The notes beneath the pieces were generated by a model that saw only the letters and a program-made list of their open reading frames with translations, searched no databases and was not told the DNA's origin. Positions 12,500 to 24,834 of a stretch of 64,000 nt of DNA are shown here, one piece after another (positions within the stretch are counted from its first letter, which is position 1; every line of letters begins with the position of its first letter). The stretch is from Dama dama. Its lineage: Eukaryota; Chordata; Mammalia; Artiodactyla; Cervidae. Location: NCBI RefSeq assembly GCF_033118175.1, contig NC_083701.1:73346001-73410000 (forward strand), in the 5' to 3' direction. The translations under genes and the position numbers were made by a program.

Positions 12500-12697
12500 T
12501 GCATGTGTGACTCTGTGCGACCCCATGGACTATATATAACCCACCAGGCTCTTCTGTCCATGGGGTTTTCCAAGCAAGAGTACTGGAGTGGGTCACCATG
12601 CCCTCCTCCAGAGGATCTTCCTGACCCAGGGGTCAAAACCCGGTCTCTTGCATTGCAGGCAGATTCTTTACCATCTGAGCCACGAGGGAAGTCCCTG
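12500..12697 (-). mobile_element. Bov-tA SINE
   Basis: Reverse copy ending GAGCCACGAGGGAAGTCCC; tail shortened. Confidence 0.92.
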
Positions 12698-13799
12698 GGG
12701 ACGATAAGAAGTATTAATTTGTACGGCATATATTCTTTTTTATAATAATTTTACACATTGCCACTAGGAAATCTGATACGTAGCACATATTGAAAGTCAA
12801 AACCATTCATGATCTCAATAGTTGGATATAATACCCCTTATAATATTCTTTGTTGAAAAGTACAAACGAAAGAATGATTGAATGAACAAGTTCACAGTGT
12901 AAGACCAAAAGGAGGTTTGCCTCGCTTGTACAAGCTCGGTGGCAGTCTGCGATAGTCTGCCTAGCCCTGGCTCCTACTGCGCTGGGGACTGCTGAACCAA
13001 ATCATGCATTAAGTTAAGAAAAAGAGGCACAGCGGCAATCAGTCACAGCAAAGCTTGAACTTTCCACCGAGCTGCCTGTGGGCAGCGTCAAGGCTGCGCC
13101 CATAAACGCGCATATACACTGCCCCCTAGTGTCCACCCGTCGGATGCAATGCGGCGACCTGCGTTAGCGGACTAACCGCAAGGCTGAAGGCAGATCAAAG
13201 GAAGGCAGGGAGTGACTCGGGGGTAGAAGGAAATGATTAGAAAAGAAATTAGATCGCGTGCACTCAGCGAACTTCTGTTATGAAAAAATAATCAAAAAGC
13301 CCTCGTTTTCTCCTCTTCCCCACCCCAGCCCCACCCCCCTCCCTCTTTACCAATGCAATACACATGCTGTTTTTCATTCTGGCCATGTTTGGGGGGCAAT
13401 GAAAAGGATCCTGCAATAAAGCTGTGAATTAAAACTTATATATTATTATAAATATTTGGGTGTACCTGAAGGATTAAGTAGGCTTGTTTAAAACAGAAAT
13501 CTGATTGATAGAAAAAGAATAGTGTATTAATGGAGAATGAAAATGACATCATAAATCACAAGAAAAATGAAACACTATTAAAAGAATAATGTTAGGTGGT
13601 GAGCTAGTTTGAAGACAGGGGGATGTAGTTAGATCTCCACATTTAAGTCCAAAGAGCCAAGTAGATTTCAGATGCTTAAAATTTAAACCAAAAATTGATT
13701 TTCAAAAAAAAAAAGAAAATTAAAGTAAACATTTGTTACATATATGGAGAACTTTCTAAGCTGGAAGAAATGACAGAGGAAAATGTGGATAATTTATAT
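12698..13799. other. Mostly unique stretch with CTCF motif 1
   Basis: No repeat recognised. 12930-13200 has higher G+C and about a dozen CpG, which stands out from its A+T-rich surroundings. Confidence 0.45.
13119..13132 (-). promoter_or_regulatory. CTCF-like binding motif 1
   Basis: The + strand reads CTGCCCCCTAGTGT. Its complement ACACTAGGGGGCAG fits the CTCF core CCASYAGRKGGCRS at 13 of 14 positions. It lies in a CpG-containing unique stretch. Confidence 0.55.
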
Positions 13800-14320
13800 C
13801 AAAATAAAAACTTCATTATTTAAACAAATGAGCAGGAACACAATAAGCTGAGAAAATGTCTACACTTATATAGCCTATGAAAAGCTCATACAAATATATA
13901 AGAAACAATATGATTTCAAAACTAGCAATTAATAAGTGAAAAATGGCTTACAAGAAAACGTGAAAGCATTTACCTTGAGAGTAACAAAAAATGCTAATTA
14001 AAATTATAAGCCATTTTTCAGCCTATCTAATTAACAGAAATGCTTTTATAAGAATACCCAATGCTGAAGAAGAGGAGGCAAAAGAGACATTCTCAAATAT
14101 TGGCTGTATACCTTTAGAAAAATAATTGGCCTGGATCAGAAATATTCATGCTCAAAAAATATTCAACCCTACTATTTTGGAGAATTTATATTAAGGAAAT
14201 ATTTAAGAATTCTTAAATGTGTAAGAAGCTTTATGGTCAAAGAAGATATTGTAGCATTATCTATAATGATTCAAATTTACAGGCATATTAAATATCCAAC
14301 GACAGAACAATACAGAAGAG
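13800..14320 (+). mobile_element. Very old L1 3' region
   Basis: CAAATATATAAGAAACAAT, AAATGCTAATTAAAATTATAA and AAATATCCAACGACAGAACAA follow the order of an L1M/L1ME ORF2 end. Heavily diverged. Confidence 0.4.
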
Positions 14321-14329
14321 CCGTAAGAA

Positions 14330-14343
14330 CTGCCCCCTGGTGG
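14330..14343 (-). promoter_or_regulatory. CTCF-like binding motif 2
   Basis: The + strand reads CTGCCCCCTGGTGG, followed by CGCC. Its complement CCACCAGGGGGCAG fits the CTCF core at all 14 positions, and the flanking GGCG extends the match. Same orientation as the motif at 13119. Confidence 0.65.
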
Positions 14344-14349
14344 CGCCTG

Positions 14350-15429
14350 TCACACTGCAAAATGGATCACACAGTCACGTATCCTCTCTGTTCTCAAAGA
14401 TGATCACAGGGTCTGTCTCTGACCCTGAAGCCACCTTCATCTATTCACCTTAGAGGGCCTTAAAAATAGTCATTTTCTAGGTGTGCCATGATATGAAAAA
14501 GATTAGGAAGCATTTTATAGTATAAACATTAAATGTGGTTATTACTCACCATTAAAATGTTTACAAATTCTAATGTAAAAAATTAGATTATTAATAACAA
14601 AAAAGAGAGCACAAAGTTGTACACATCATATAATCTCAAACACATTTTTCAGATCTCTACAGAATATACACCAAAATATTAATAATCATTTTCTTTGACT
14701 AGTAAACCTAAAATTCATATTATTTTTCTTCCTTCACTTTTTTTTATTTTCCAAGTTCTCAAAGATGACCACTCATTTTTAATCACTAAAAAAAAAAATG
14801 TTTAAGTCTTAAATTGTAAAATCCATAACAAAAGAGTACAAATATACTACAGGGGGAGTGGCCATTTTCAAGGTTTAGCTATTGAATTTTTTTTTTTTTG
14901 GATATACCATGAGATGGCATGGTAGTGTTTGTCCAATAAGAGAGATGTTTTAGATTACACACTACTACAGCATAATCTTCCTTTTTTTCTAATCTTTTAA
15001 ATTACTTCTTCAAGTTATCTGTGGACACACCTAGAAAGAGTGGGTAATTCTCTCTCTAGATACAATGTGGAAAGGATTCTTGCTTCAGAAGAATCAGATT
15101 AAAGGTCTTCTGAGATGTCCATCAAAGCTTGCCTTCTGCACCCCAAGCCACCAATAGTATGGATCATTAGTGGGTGCTAGAGGCCCACCTTTCAGGGAAT
15201 GTGGGCCTCTTTCAACACTGAAAGAAACTAAATCCCATGAAATCTGTAATATTACTAATGTTGACATATTTTACCATCTTAGACTTGAAAATTTGAAGTT
15301 CCAGCTCATAATATGTTTTCTTTTGCTTGCCAAAGAGATTTTTCTACGACTAAGGAACATCTGAATCTAAAAGAAAAGAACAATAAATACTATATGCATA
15401 AACTGTGATTTGGAAAGTTATGCAAGTGT
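14350..15429. other. No recognisable feature
   Basis: A+T-rich DNA with several A and T runs. No exon or named repeat seen. Confidence 0.45.
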
Positions 15430-15639
15430 TGACAGTGTTAGTAACTTAATCATGTCCAATTTTTTGTGACCCCACGGACTGCAGCCGGCCAGGCTCCTCT
15501 CTCCGTGGGACTCTCCAGGCAGGAATACTGGAGTGGGTTGCCATTTCCTTCTCCAGGAGATCTTTCCGACCCAGGGGTCGAACCTAGGTCTCCCACGTTG
15601 CAAGCAAATTCTTTGCTGTCTGAGCCGTAGGGAAGTCTA
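15430..15639 (-). mobile_element. Bov-tA SINE
   Basis: Full-length reverse copy ending GAGCCGTAGGGAAGTCT. Confidence 0.93.
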
Positions 15640-16084
15640 TGAGCTCATAGCTGTTAAAATATAAAAAATAATTTATTTTCATAGACTATCAAAGTGTAAA
15701 AAAATAAGGCATTCTTTCCAGGCTAAGGAGGTAAAGGTTTTAGTAGAGTTAGGATTCAATATTTGTAATATTGTTTATAATTTAAATCATATTGAAATGA
15801 TAATTACCCAGAAGCTAGAAAACATGATTTAGAAATATCCAAAACATTCTTTCCCTTTGATCCACCAGCTCATCTGCTTTGGGGCTGTTCTGGTTTTGAT
15901 TCATATCATAACCAGAAGGCATTGGAGGTAAAGAGTTAGAATTTAAACAGTTTAATCTTATTCACTGTAACTGGAAGACATTTTGCAAATAGAAAATAAT
16001 GTTAAAGAGATGTATATTCTTTATTAAGAAAATTTTCCAGAATTTTTCCTATAGCTCCCATTTTCAGTCATTTCTTTATTTACC

Positions 16085-16290
16085 TGGCGGCCCCGGGACT
16101 TCCCTGCGCCGTGTGGGATCTTTCGCTGAGGCGTGCGGACTCTGGTTGAGGCGCATGGGCTCCGTAGCTGTGGGTTCGGACTTGGCTGCCTTGTGGCCTA
16201 TGGGAGCCCAGTTTCCCAATCAGGAGTTCAACCTGCATCCCTGCATTGCAAGATGGATTCTGAACCATTGGACCACTACAGAAGTCTCTT
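16085..16290 (-). mobile_element. CHR-type tRNA-derived SINE
   Basis: CTGCGCCGTGTGGGATCTT, several GTGCGG/GGCTCC/TGTGGG units and GAACCATTGGACCACTACAGAAGTC match the older cetartiodactyl CHR SINE group, not Bov-tA. Confidence 0.72.
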
Positions 16291-16478
16291 TAGCTATCTT
16301 TTAAATACAACTAGGTGAAAATATCTACTCATGGAAATTTCCTGGTGGTAAATTTCCACGTGGTCAACTAAATGATACTGAGTATGCAAGTGCTTGGAAA
16401 TGGTAGGCAAGGTACTGTAATAGTCTCTAAGATGTACCAAAAGCCCTTGTCAGGGTTGAATTAATCACTGACTAGGTT

Positions 16479-16503
16479 TTAAAAAAAAAAAAAAAAAAAA
16501 AAA
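16479..16503 (+). repeat. Poly(A) run
   Basis: About 25 A residues, without a recognised element to the left. Confidence 0.92.
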
Positions 16504-16730
16504 CAAGAAGTTTCAGATATTTATGTTAAAGTGAAACATCCCTATTAAAATATTGCTTCTCATAGTTTGTGGCTCTTATCCTATAGTTATTAGCTTGGAA
16601 ATGCTTAAGCCTCCTTTTTTTTTAAATAAAAATCTATAGCAATGAAGTGCTTTTGTAAACACAAAAAAGAAATTGAGCACGTTAAAATTTTGTGGGGCTC
16701 TTGCTATTTTATTTGACTTGATTTGGATTG

Positions 16731-16877
16731 AAAGAGAAACAGAGAATGAAGGAAGGAAAGAGGGTAGGAACAAAGAAAGGAGGGAGGGAGGGAAGGAGGC
16801 AGGGAAAAGGGGAAGAGGAAGTGGGAGAAAGATGGGGTGGTGAGGAAGAAGGGGGAAAATGGGGAAAAAAGGAGAAA
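16731..16877 (+). repeat. Homopurine GA-rich tract
   Basis: I count only 10 pyrimidines in 147 nt, with GGAA and GGGA units. Such tracts can form triplex DNA. Confidence 0.92.
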
Positions 16878-18954
16878 CTGTATCTCGATTCTAATTGAGT
16901 CTCCTCTCAGAGAGCCTGAGAGGAAAGATTAAAGGATTTACCACCTGCTAAGGTTGGAAGATTATGAGCATTGTGCAAAAAAAAATATTCTGACAACCCT
17001 ATAAATTTAGCAAAAAGGATCTAACACAATGAGATTGATATAGGGGAAATTTAACTATCCAAACTAACTGCAATTTTTCAAGCGATAAAAGACTTGAAAG
17101 CTTCAGGGTTTTTTTTCTTTTTATTGGTTATTGTAGATGTCAGGACATTATTTTTCCTAGGCTAGAATCATATACAGTATTTAACAAGAAACCACAAGTG
17201 CTAAAAAATGGTCTATTGGAAACGGTATGCGTATGCAATATTTTGACATTCAATAATCTTAATTCTGTTATTTTTTTAAATAAGAGCCAATTAATTTATA
17301 ATTGAGCTATTAACACAGTAAAATCTTAATGAAGAGGATTTTTAAATTCTGTTGTATTTTCTAACATGACACTAATGTGCAATACTTGGAATAGCAAAAG
17401 AGGTTCAACTTGAGAGGAATTTTAAATATGTTTTCAGTTGAAAAATAAATTATGGGCGTATTCTACTTCACTAACTTTCAAAATGTAAAGCCGTAACCAA
17501 ATGATTACATGCCTTGTCATTGATCACTAATTTTAAGAAGATAATGTTAGCTGAGAAAACAGAAAATAAGTCCAGCACCCAGGACAGAAAATTGCATGCT
17601 GAAGTGGAAGAGGGGACAATAAATAAGGACTGTAGGGCAGGAGTCGGAGAACACAGGAGAGTCCAGAACGAGAAAGGTTGAGAGAAGGGAGAAATGCTTC
17701 CAATGACAGACTATCCTCATCACGTTACTTGTGAGCCTGCTGGGGTCCAGAGTGATCCAGCTTTGAATCGTGAAGCAGCTACAGAGCATCACTGGGACCC
17801 ACCAGGCCCCTGGCTTCACCTAGTCACGCTTTGTTCGTATGTTCGCCCTCTCCGCCACAGTGACGATCCCAGACTCTTCATAGAACGCTTTCCATCTAAC
17901 ACCCGATCCTTAGCACCACCACCACCCCTCACTTCATCATCTACACCCCACTCCTAAGGCTACTTCAGGAAGTAAAACAATCTTGGTAATTTATATCTTC
18001 ACATAAATATACCTCTCTCCAAAGCAAGTTGAGCCTAATTCTAATTAGGGAATGGAAAGCTTTTCCCCTATTAAGGAATCTTGAATACATCAAAAATGTG
18101 CGACAGTTCTAGGAAGGGAGCAGAGCAAAGGCATGAAACACTAGGAAACTGTTTTCTCTCTCCGTAAACGTGTCCTTGACTCAGTCAAAGCCTCCACCCA
18201 GTACAAGCTTGAAATATGCTTTCTATTCCACTTGTTGAAAAGAATTACTTCTCCTTGACTGTAAGGTCATAATGATGCTCACACACAGGTAGGTTCAGAA
18301 GCATCATTTTGTCCTGATGAAAATTATATTTACATTTAATTTCCAAGGAACATCTAAATAACAAATAACATTTAGAAGAATCTTCAACTACAACTGATTT
18401 GAACCTACTATATAAAAATATGCCCATGTATTAATTTTCAAAGAAGGGTATGATGTAGAATCTAGAAACTATAGACCACACAGTTCTATATCTGATCCCT
18501 TGCAGAACTCTAAAATGGGTTGTTAAATATGACTTTTGAGCTCTTAGAAAACAAAATGGTACTCCTTCAATAGCAAATGGGAGTTGCTAAAAATTGTCCC
18601 ATTAACCTCATTTTAGGAAAGAATTTCACAGTTTCTTATTGTATATTCTCAAACAAGATGGGAAAATGTGTTCAGTAAATTCACAGTTCTCTGAAAACAT
18701 AGACCTACTAAATTTTAATAAATGAACCAGTATAAACCTGATCATCTCTAATGTCATAACTCCAGACTCTGTATGTTATACTGTGCAGCTCAACATCTTT
18801 TTCAGTGACTAGGAGAAAGTCACAGATGATACAAGTCCCAAGTCTAAAATTAAAGCAAAATAAGACAGCAAATATATTTGTGGTGGATAAAAAAAATAAC
18901 AGATTGGAATAATAGATTAAAATAAATTAAACTAAAGAACTTGATTCTTCTCTT
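16878..18954. other. No recognisable feature
   Basis: Mostly A+T-rich. 17540-17940 is less A+T-rich, with some CpG. No splice-bounded exon could be supported. Confidence 0.4.
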
Positions 18955-19090
18955 CAAACTTCCACTTACTGTTCTTACAGACTGGGACAAACCTTTTAAT
19001 TTGATAGAACCTCATTTCCTCATTTATAAAGGAAAGTAATCTCAAGTAACTTTATTCATGGGGCTGTTGAGAGATTCAAATAAAGCAAGA
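18955..19090 (+). mobile_element. MIR SINE fragment
   Basis: The MIR-like series CCTCATTTCCTCATTTATAAA, GGGGCTGTTGAGAGATTCAAA is visible. Confidence 0.55.
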
Positions 19091-19254
19091 ATCATAAAAA
19101 CCCTTTTAAAATCAAGAGTGCCATTAAAAAAAAATGTTTTTAATGTACAAGAAACAAATGTAGAATTCCTAGTAGAAGTTTTAAATATTCAGCCACTTGA
19201 ATACAGACAGAGGGAGAGCCATTTAGGGTGAGAGGAGAGGCAAGATAGGTAAAG

Positions 19255-19450
19255 AAGATTAAGGATCTACAGACTATTAGGCAGAAAATAAATAGGATAC
19301 AAGGATGTAATGTTTAGCACAGAAAATATAGTCCACATTTTGTAATAATTTTATTTGGAGTATAATCTATCAAAATATTATATCACTATTAAGTACACCT
19401 GAAACTAATATTATATTATAAATCAAATATGCTTTAATTGAAAAAGAAAA
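19255..19450 (+). mobile_element. L1 3' UTR end
   Basis: AATGTTTAGCACAGAAAATA and ACACCTGAAACTAATATTAT are typical of L1MA-type 3' ends. It stops just before a second L1. Confidence 0.7.
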
Positions 19451-19454
19451 TAAC

Positions 19455-20325
19455 AGAACCAACAACCCAATTATCAAAAAAAAAAAAAAAATGAGCAAAA
19501 GGTCTGAAACAGACACCTCATCAAAGATAGACAAATGGAAAGAAATATATGAAAATATACTCAACATCGTTTGCCATTAGGAGAATGCAAATTAAAACAA
19601 CACACCTATGAGAATAGCTAGAATTCAAAATACTGAAACACCAAATGTTGATAATGTCATGGAGCAATTGGAACTCTCATTCACAGCTAGTGGAAAAGAA
19701 AAATGGTGAGGTCTCTATGGAAGACAGTTCAGTAGTTTCTTACAAAGATAATCTTAGCCTGAATACATAATCCAGCAAACACACTTCTTACCCAAATCTA
19801 CCCAACTGAGTTAAAAACTTTTGTCCACACAAAACCTGCATATGGGGCTAATGGCAATTTTATTCACAACTGCCAAAACTGTGAAGCAAACAAGATGTCT
19901 TTCAGTAGGTTGATGGATAAAATTATAAATAGAAAATTGTTTACTTCCACACAGTAGAATATCACTGAGTGATAAAAACAAATGAGTATCAAGTCACTGA
20001 AAGTAATAGAGGACTCTTTAAGGCATAATGCTAAGTAAAAGAAGCCAATCTGAAAAGCTACATACTATGTGATTCCAACTATACAACATTCTGCAAGGCA
20101 AACTGTAGAGACATAAGATCAGTGCTTTCCAAGGATTTGGGGGAGGGAGGGATTTTATACGGACAAATAGGTGGACTAGAGGGAAGTTTTAGGGCAATGA
20201 AGTTATCCTGTATGATATTGTAATGGATTCATATCATTATGCTTTTGTCAAAATCCACGTAACTGCATAGCACAAAGAGTAAATCCCAATGCAAACTATA
20301 GGCTTCAGTTCATGATCATATTTTT
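19455..20325 (+). mobile_element. L1 ORF2 end and 3' UTR
   Basis: From CAACCCAATTATC through GCAAATTAAAACAACAC and GATGGATAAAATTATAAATAG into the UTR. Diverged, no frame left. Confidence 0.75.
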
Positions 20326-20346
20326 TCATGATTGCAACAAAGTAGT

Positions 20347-20553
20347 AATGTCAGTCACTCGGTCCTGTTCCACTCTTTGCTACCCCAGAGACTGTAGCCC
20401 GCCAGGCTCCTCTGTCCATGGGATTCTCCAGGCAAGAACACTGGAGTGGGTTGCCATGCCCTCCTCCAGGGGATCTTCCCGACCCAGGGATCTAAACCGG
20501 GTCTCCCGCACTGCAGGCAGATTCTTTACTGTCTGAGCCAGCAGGGAAGTCCC
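20347..20553 (-). mobile_element. Bov-tA SINE
   Basis: Full-length reverse copy ending GAGCCAGCAGGGAAGTCCC, inside or next to an L1 3' end. Confidence 0.94.
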
Positions 20554-21826
20554 ACGCACCACACACCACACGAATGCAAGAGGTTAATAATAGGGGGATG
20601 GAGGGTGAGGGGAGGCATATGAGGCAGGAGTGCTCTGTGCTTCCTGCTCAAATGTAAACCTATAAGTGCTCTAAAATATAAAGTCTTTGTTTAAAAAGTA
20701 ATGATAACAAAGTCTATTAATTAAAAAAATCTTGCCAGCAATGATGACTATTTACACATGGAATGCACAGCTTACAGGGACAGGCAGTTGCTATCATCAA
20801 GAAAGTTCACGAGAGATCAAATGGCCATCTGTCCCGAGTAGGGGAGAGAGGATTCTCTCTTTGAAAGGAGGGTTAAACTGCTTGATCCCGAAGAGCGCTA
20901 TCACTCCCCCTTTAACCCATTAGAAATGATCAAGGTCCAGCTCTCATCAAATTACTCCCTTCGCTTCTCGCTGCGTCTGAGGCCCCCAGGAATGCCCGTA
21001 TTTCCATCGCAATCTAACCGTGGTGGGAGGGAGGTGTGGCAGTGTGTCTATGAGGACAAAACTAAGCTCCCTTCCAGGCTTGCTGCGAACTGCCATTGTC
21101 TGCTGCCACAAGTGTGAGATCGCTCATGTTCCACTGAAATGGATCAGTTTGGTTAGGATACCAAGCCTCTTTACTGTAGGGAAAGATTATTTTAAAAGTT
21201 GACTCCTAAATTAGACATTTCTTTGCTATTTCAGACCCAAGGTTAAGATTTTGTCTCTATGAAGAACAAGAGTTCCTAAAACGTGAAAAGAAGAATAGTG
21301 TTTGCTAGCAATTTTTAGCAATCCTAACAGTTGAGGTGCTACCCTTTGAAAATCTACTGAAAATATATAGATTTTTTCCCCAGGAAAAAAAAAATATGCA
21401 TGCACATTTTTAAAGGGTATGCAATTTCAGGATTTCAAGGGATTTCTGAAACCGAAAGAACCTTTAAATAATCAGTGAAGCCTAAGTTAAGAACTCCTGC
21501 AGCAGCATGCTGAGTACTTGGTGGTTCCCACCCGTATATTTTGCTCATGTTATTTCTTCCACTAACACACCCTCCCACCCGCCTCCTGCTGGGTCACCAA
21601 TTCGATTATCTAGCCCCACAATAACTAACCAGCTTTACCCAAGGCATTTCTCAGCTGGTCCTCTTTAGCTCCCAGAAGTTCTGCACTCATTCCTATCTCC
21701 ATGCTTCTGCTCACTCTCTTACCCCCTCAGTTTCCTCCATTACTTGAACTCACATATCAAGTCAGATGATTTACACAATCATCTCAAAGCTATCTACTTT
21801 TTGAAGATTTGTTTGATAATTCCTTG
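20554..21826. other. No recognisable feature
   Basis: 20740-21130 has some CpG and open frames of about 60 codons, but no recognised protein or repeat. Confidence 0.4.
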
Positions 21827-22017
21827 CTGTGCTGGGCTTAGTCGCTCGGTCCTGTCCGACTCTGTGACCCCGTGGACTGCAGCTGGCCAGGCTCCTCAGT
21901 CCGTGAGGATTCTCCAGGCAAGAATGTTGGAGGGGGTTGCCACGCCCTCCTCCAGGGGATCTTCCCAACCCAGGGATCGAACCCAAGTCTCCAGCATTAC
22001 AGGCGGATTCTTTACCT
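21827..22017 (-). mobile_element. Bov-tA SINE
   Basis: Reverse copy from TGCTGGGCTTAGTCGCTCGG to GCGGATTCTTTACC; the last head bases are missing. Confidence 0.93.
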
Positions 22018-22269
22018 TTATCAAGAATTGTGAAAATCAAACAATTCTGGAAATGTATTGACAATTACAGGTTCTTTTTTTTTTTTCCATTTTTATACTA
22101 AATTATTTAAGAACAAGTCATGTGACTTACCTTTTTAGCATATTGAGATACCTATTAGTCCTCCATGAACATTTGGTCACTTCTCCTTGAAGCTTAGCAT
22201 ACTGTAATATAAGGTAACATTATAATGTTACGACACTAGCAGCAATTAGTTTCTGAGTGAATGAATAGA

Positions 22270-23035
22270 TTGTGGATTAAAAAAAATGACGGTGGTGAGA
22301 CTCATACAACATAAAATTAACTACCTTAAAATGAGCTATTGAGAATAGTACGTTCAGAGTGTTGTTCCATCATGACCTCTATCTAGTTTCAAAACATTTC
22401 CATCACGTTAAAGTCAATCTTTTATCCACTAAACAGTTTCTCTCCATTTTTTTTTTCTCCCTCCAGCTCCTAACATCCACCAATCTGTGTTCTGCCTCTG
22501 TGTATTTGTCTGTTCTGGATATTTTGTCCACATGGAGTCACACAATACATGACATTATGCTCCTGGCTTCTTTCACTTAGCAGAGTGTTCTCAAGGTTCA
22601 TCCTTGTTGTGGCTTGTATCACTACTTCATCCTTTCTCGGGGCCAGGTAACATCCCATTATACTTGTGTACTGTAATTTGTTTATCCACTCCTTCACTGA
22701 TGGACATTTGGGCTCCTTCCATCTTCTGGCTGTTATGAATAAGCCCGTTATACATGCTTGTGCACGTGTTTGTTTAACTACCTGTTTTCCACTATTTGGG
22801 GCATAAACCTAAGAGTGGACTTTGTGAGCTCATGTGATAATTACGTGATTAACGTTTTGAGGAACTGTCAAATTATTTTCCACAGCCGCCGAACCATTTA
22901 TTTTCCCAATAATATATGAGGTACAAGGGTTCCAATTTCTCCAAAACCTTGTCAACACTAATTTTTCATTTTTTCATTTTACTGAGTTTGAGTGGTCCTT
23001 CTGGATGATGACTTTAAAACAGTACACTGTTTTGA
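22270..23035 (-). mobile_element. L1 3' end, old
   Basis: Read in reverse it gives an L1M-type UTR and ORF2 end: GGAGTCACACAATACATGAC, CTTTCACTTAGCAGAGTG and ACTCCTTCACTGATGGACA are hallmark blocks. Confidence 0.75.
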
Positions 23036-24634
23036 ATACATCTTTAACATCCATAGGGGTGAATTTACTGTAAAGTTAATAAATTTTATGTTTTAGAACC
23101 CCTCACTAAGGATTTGGCATTGAAATTAGGACTCAATTTTCTATTCTTTTTAATTAAAAGAGCCCTATAAATTATATAGGTTTCCAGCTCCCCAAAACCT
23201 GAAGTTTCCCTGCACACAACCAAATAAAAATATCTAGTGTCCAAGAATATAACAATAACATCCCTATCCCCAGCTGTGGTGGTGCATTCTTTTGCTTGCA
23301 GAGTCACCATATTTGACTTAAAGCCTTTATGACAAATAATCTTACCTCCTGAGTAAGATGTTTAAGAGCCTAGTATTACAGATGGCATGACAGGAATCAT
23401 AATAATCCCAGTCACTTATCAATTGCAAGACAACCTGAGTCCAGCTTACGGTTAGAAAGCCAGGCATAAATTTCTGTTTCCAAAAGGATACATATGCAGT
23501 TCTGCTGACAGTTACCTCTTCTTCTCAAATATCAAATTAAAAAGAACAGAGCCATAGAGTGTCTGCAATATTTTAAAGCTGTAATCTCTTTTACGTTACT
23601 TCTGCATTTTGCTTGTAGCCAATAAGATGATTCTGTCACATTCACTGAGAGGAATCGAGTTGCAGCTACAAATTTATATGACTATTGATGTCCCTGATTT
23701 ACATAAAAATCTGTGATGCACATCCAAGATCTGTACTGACTACAAATAGATCAAATGGCGAGCTCCCTCAAGCATGCTCGTGTGATTTATGGCTAAGCTT
23801 TACTCTACGTGCTGCTATGCCCTTCAGAAACTGGGTTGTTTGAACTGAATGTTCAGTGTAATACAGTATGTGACAGGCGATGCAAATTATTTGCACAAGA
23901 CATGGTAAGCAATTTTGACTGTAAAGCTTGATTACAATGTTCATCAGGAGGGTGGCCTGCCGCTCCAAAAAGCCTTGGCGATTTATGTTATCATCCCATA
24001 TGGTGTTCTTTGCTTTCCACATTTTCCTCTTAAAGATTCAAGCGTATTCCCATAGTTCATCATGTTATTCTCCCCTGTAAAATATTCGCTGTATCTTACA
24101 TATGAGCAAACTAAGTTTAAGCTAGTGTCATTCAGTTTTAACAAGTTCACCTTCCAGTTCATATTGCTAAAATGGGACTAAATGACTAGATTCTTGCTCA
24201 GTTGTGTTCCATCTACTCAGAATATTCTCCATTTTTTAAGAGAAGTAACTCACTATGAACCTAGTTTGGCCTCTTAAAATCAAAATGCTCACCTTTCACA
24301 GATCTTGAAATATTGAGTTCTCAGTATTTCCATTTTCCCTACTATAGTTCTGTCATAATCTGTTAATAACCTTCTATCAACTATGTTCATCCATACATGG
24401 TTTTTCATCATATAGGCTGAGTCTCGGTTCATCAGAAAAGGGATATAATAAAGCCCATCTCATTGAGCTTTGTGGGAAACATGTGTGCTATCGCCAGCTA
24501 GCATTCAAGAAAAGTTATAGTGTTTCCCCCTCCCCCCTTACTTAATGGGTGCTTAAGTAAATGAAAAAGTATGACTCTGCCAACATTTACTGATTTAAGC
24601 TTGTAACACCACTCTTACAGAACAATATTTCTGA
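23036..24634. other. No recognisable feature
   Basis: Unique-looking A+T-rich DNA. Nothing beyond short open frames. Confidence 0.45.
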
Positions 24635-24785
24635 AACGTTACTGTGCAAATTATCTGAGGAGCTGGTCAAAATGCAGATTCTGTTTCAGTAGGTCTGGGG
24701 TGGGGCCTGATATTCTGGGTTTCTGAAAAGTTCTCAGGCGATGCCCGTACAGGTCCACAGACCACTCTTTGAGTGACAAGGTTAC
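24635..24785 (-). mobile_element. MER5A-like hAT element
   Basis: TTCAGTAGGTCTGGGGTGGGGC, TCTCAGGCGATGCCC and CCACAGACCACTCTTTGAG match the reverse of MER5A. Confidence 0.75.
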
Positions 24786-24834
24786 AGAACTCCATGTTTC
24801 TACCTAAGTATGCTAAAGGTAACTAAGCAGGTAG

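Noticed and set aside
17540..17940. Possible exon or gene fragment
   Set aside because: Lower A+T content and a 90-codon minus-strand frame suggested coding, but no recognisable protein or matching splice sites were found.
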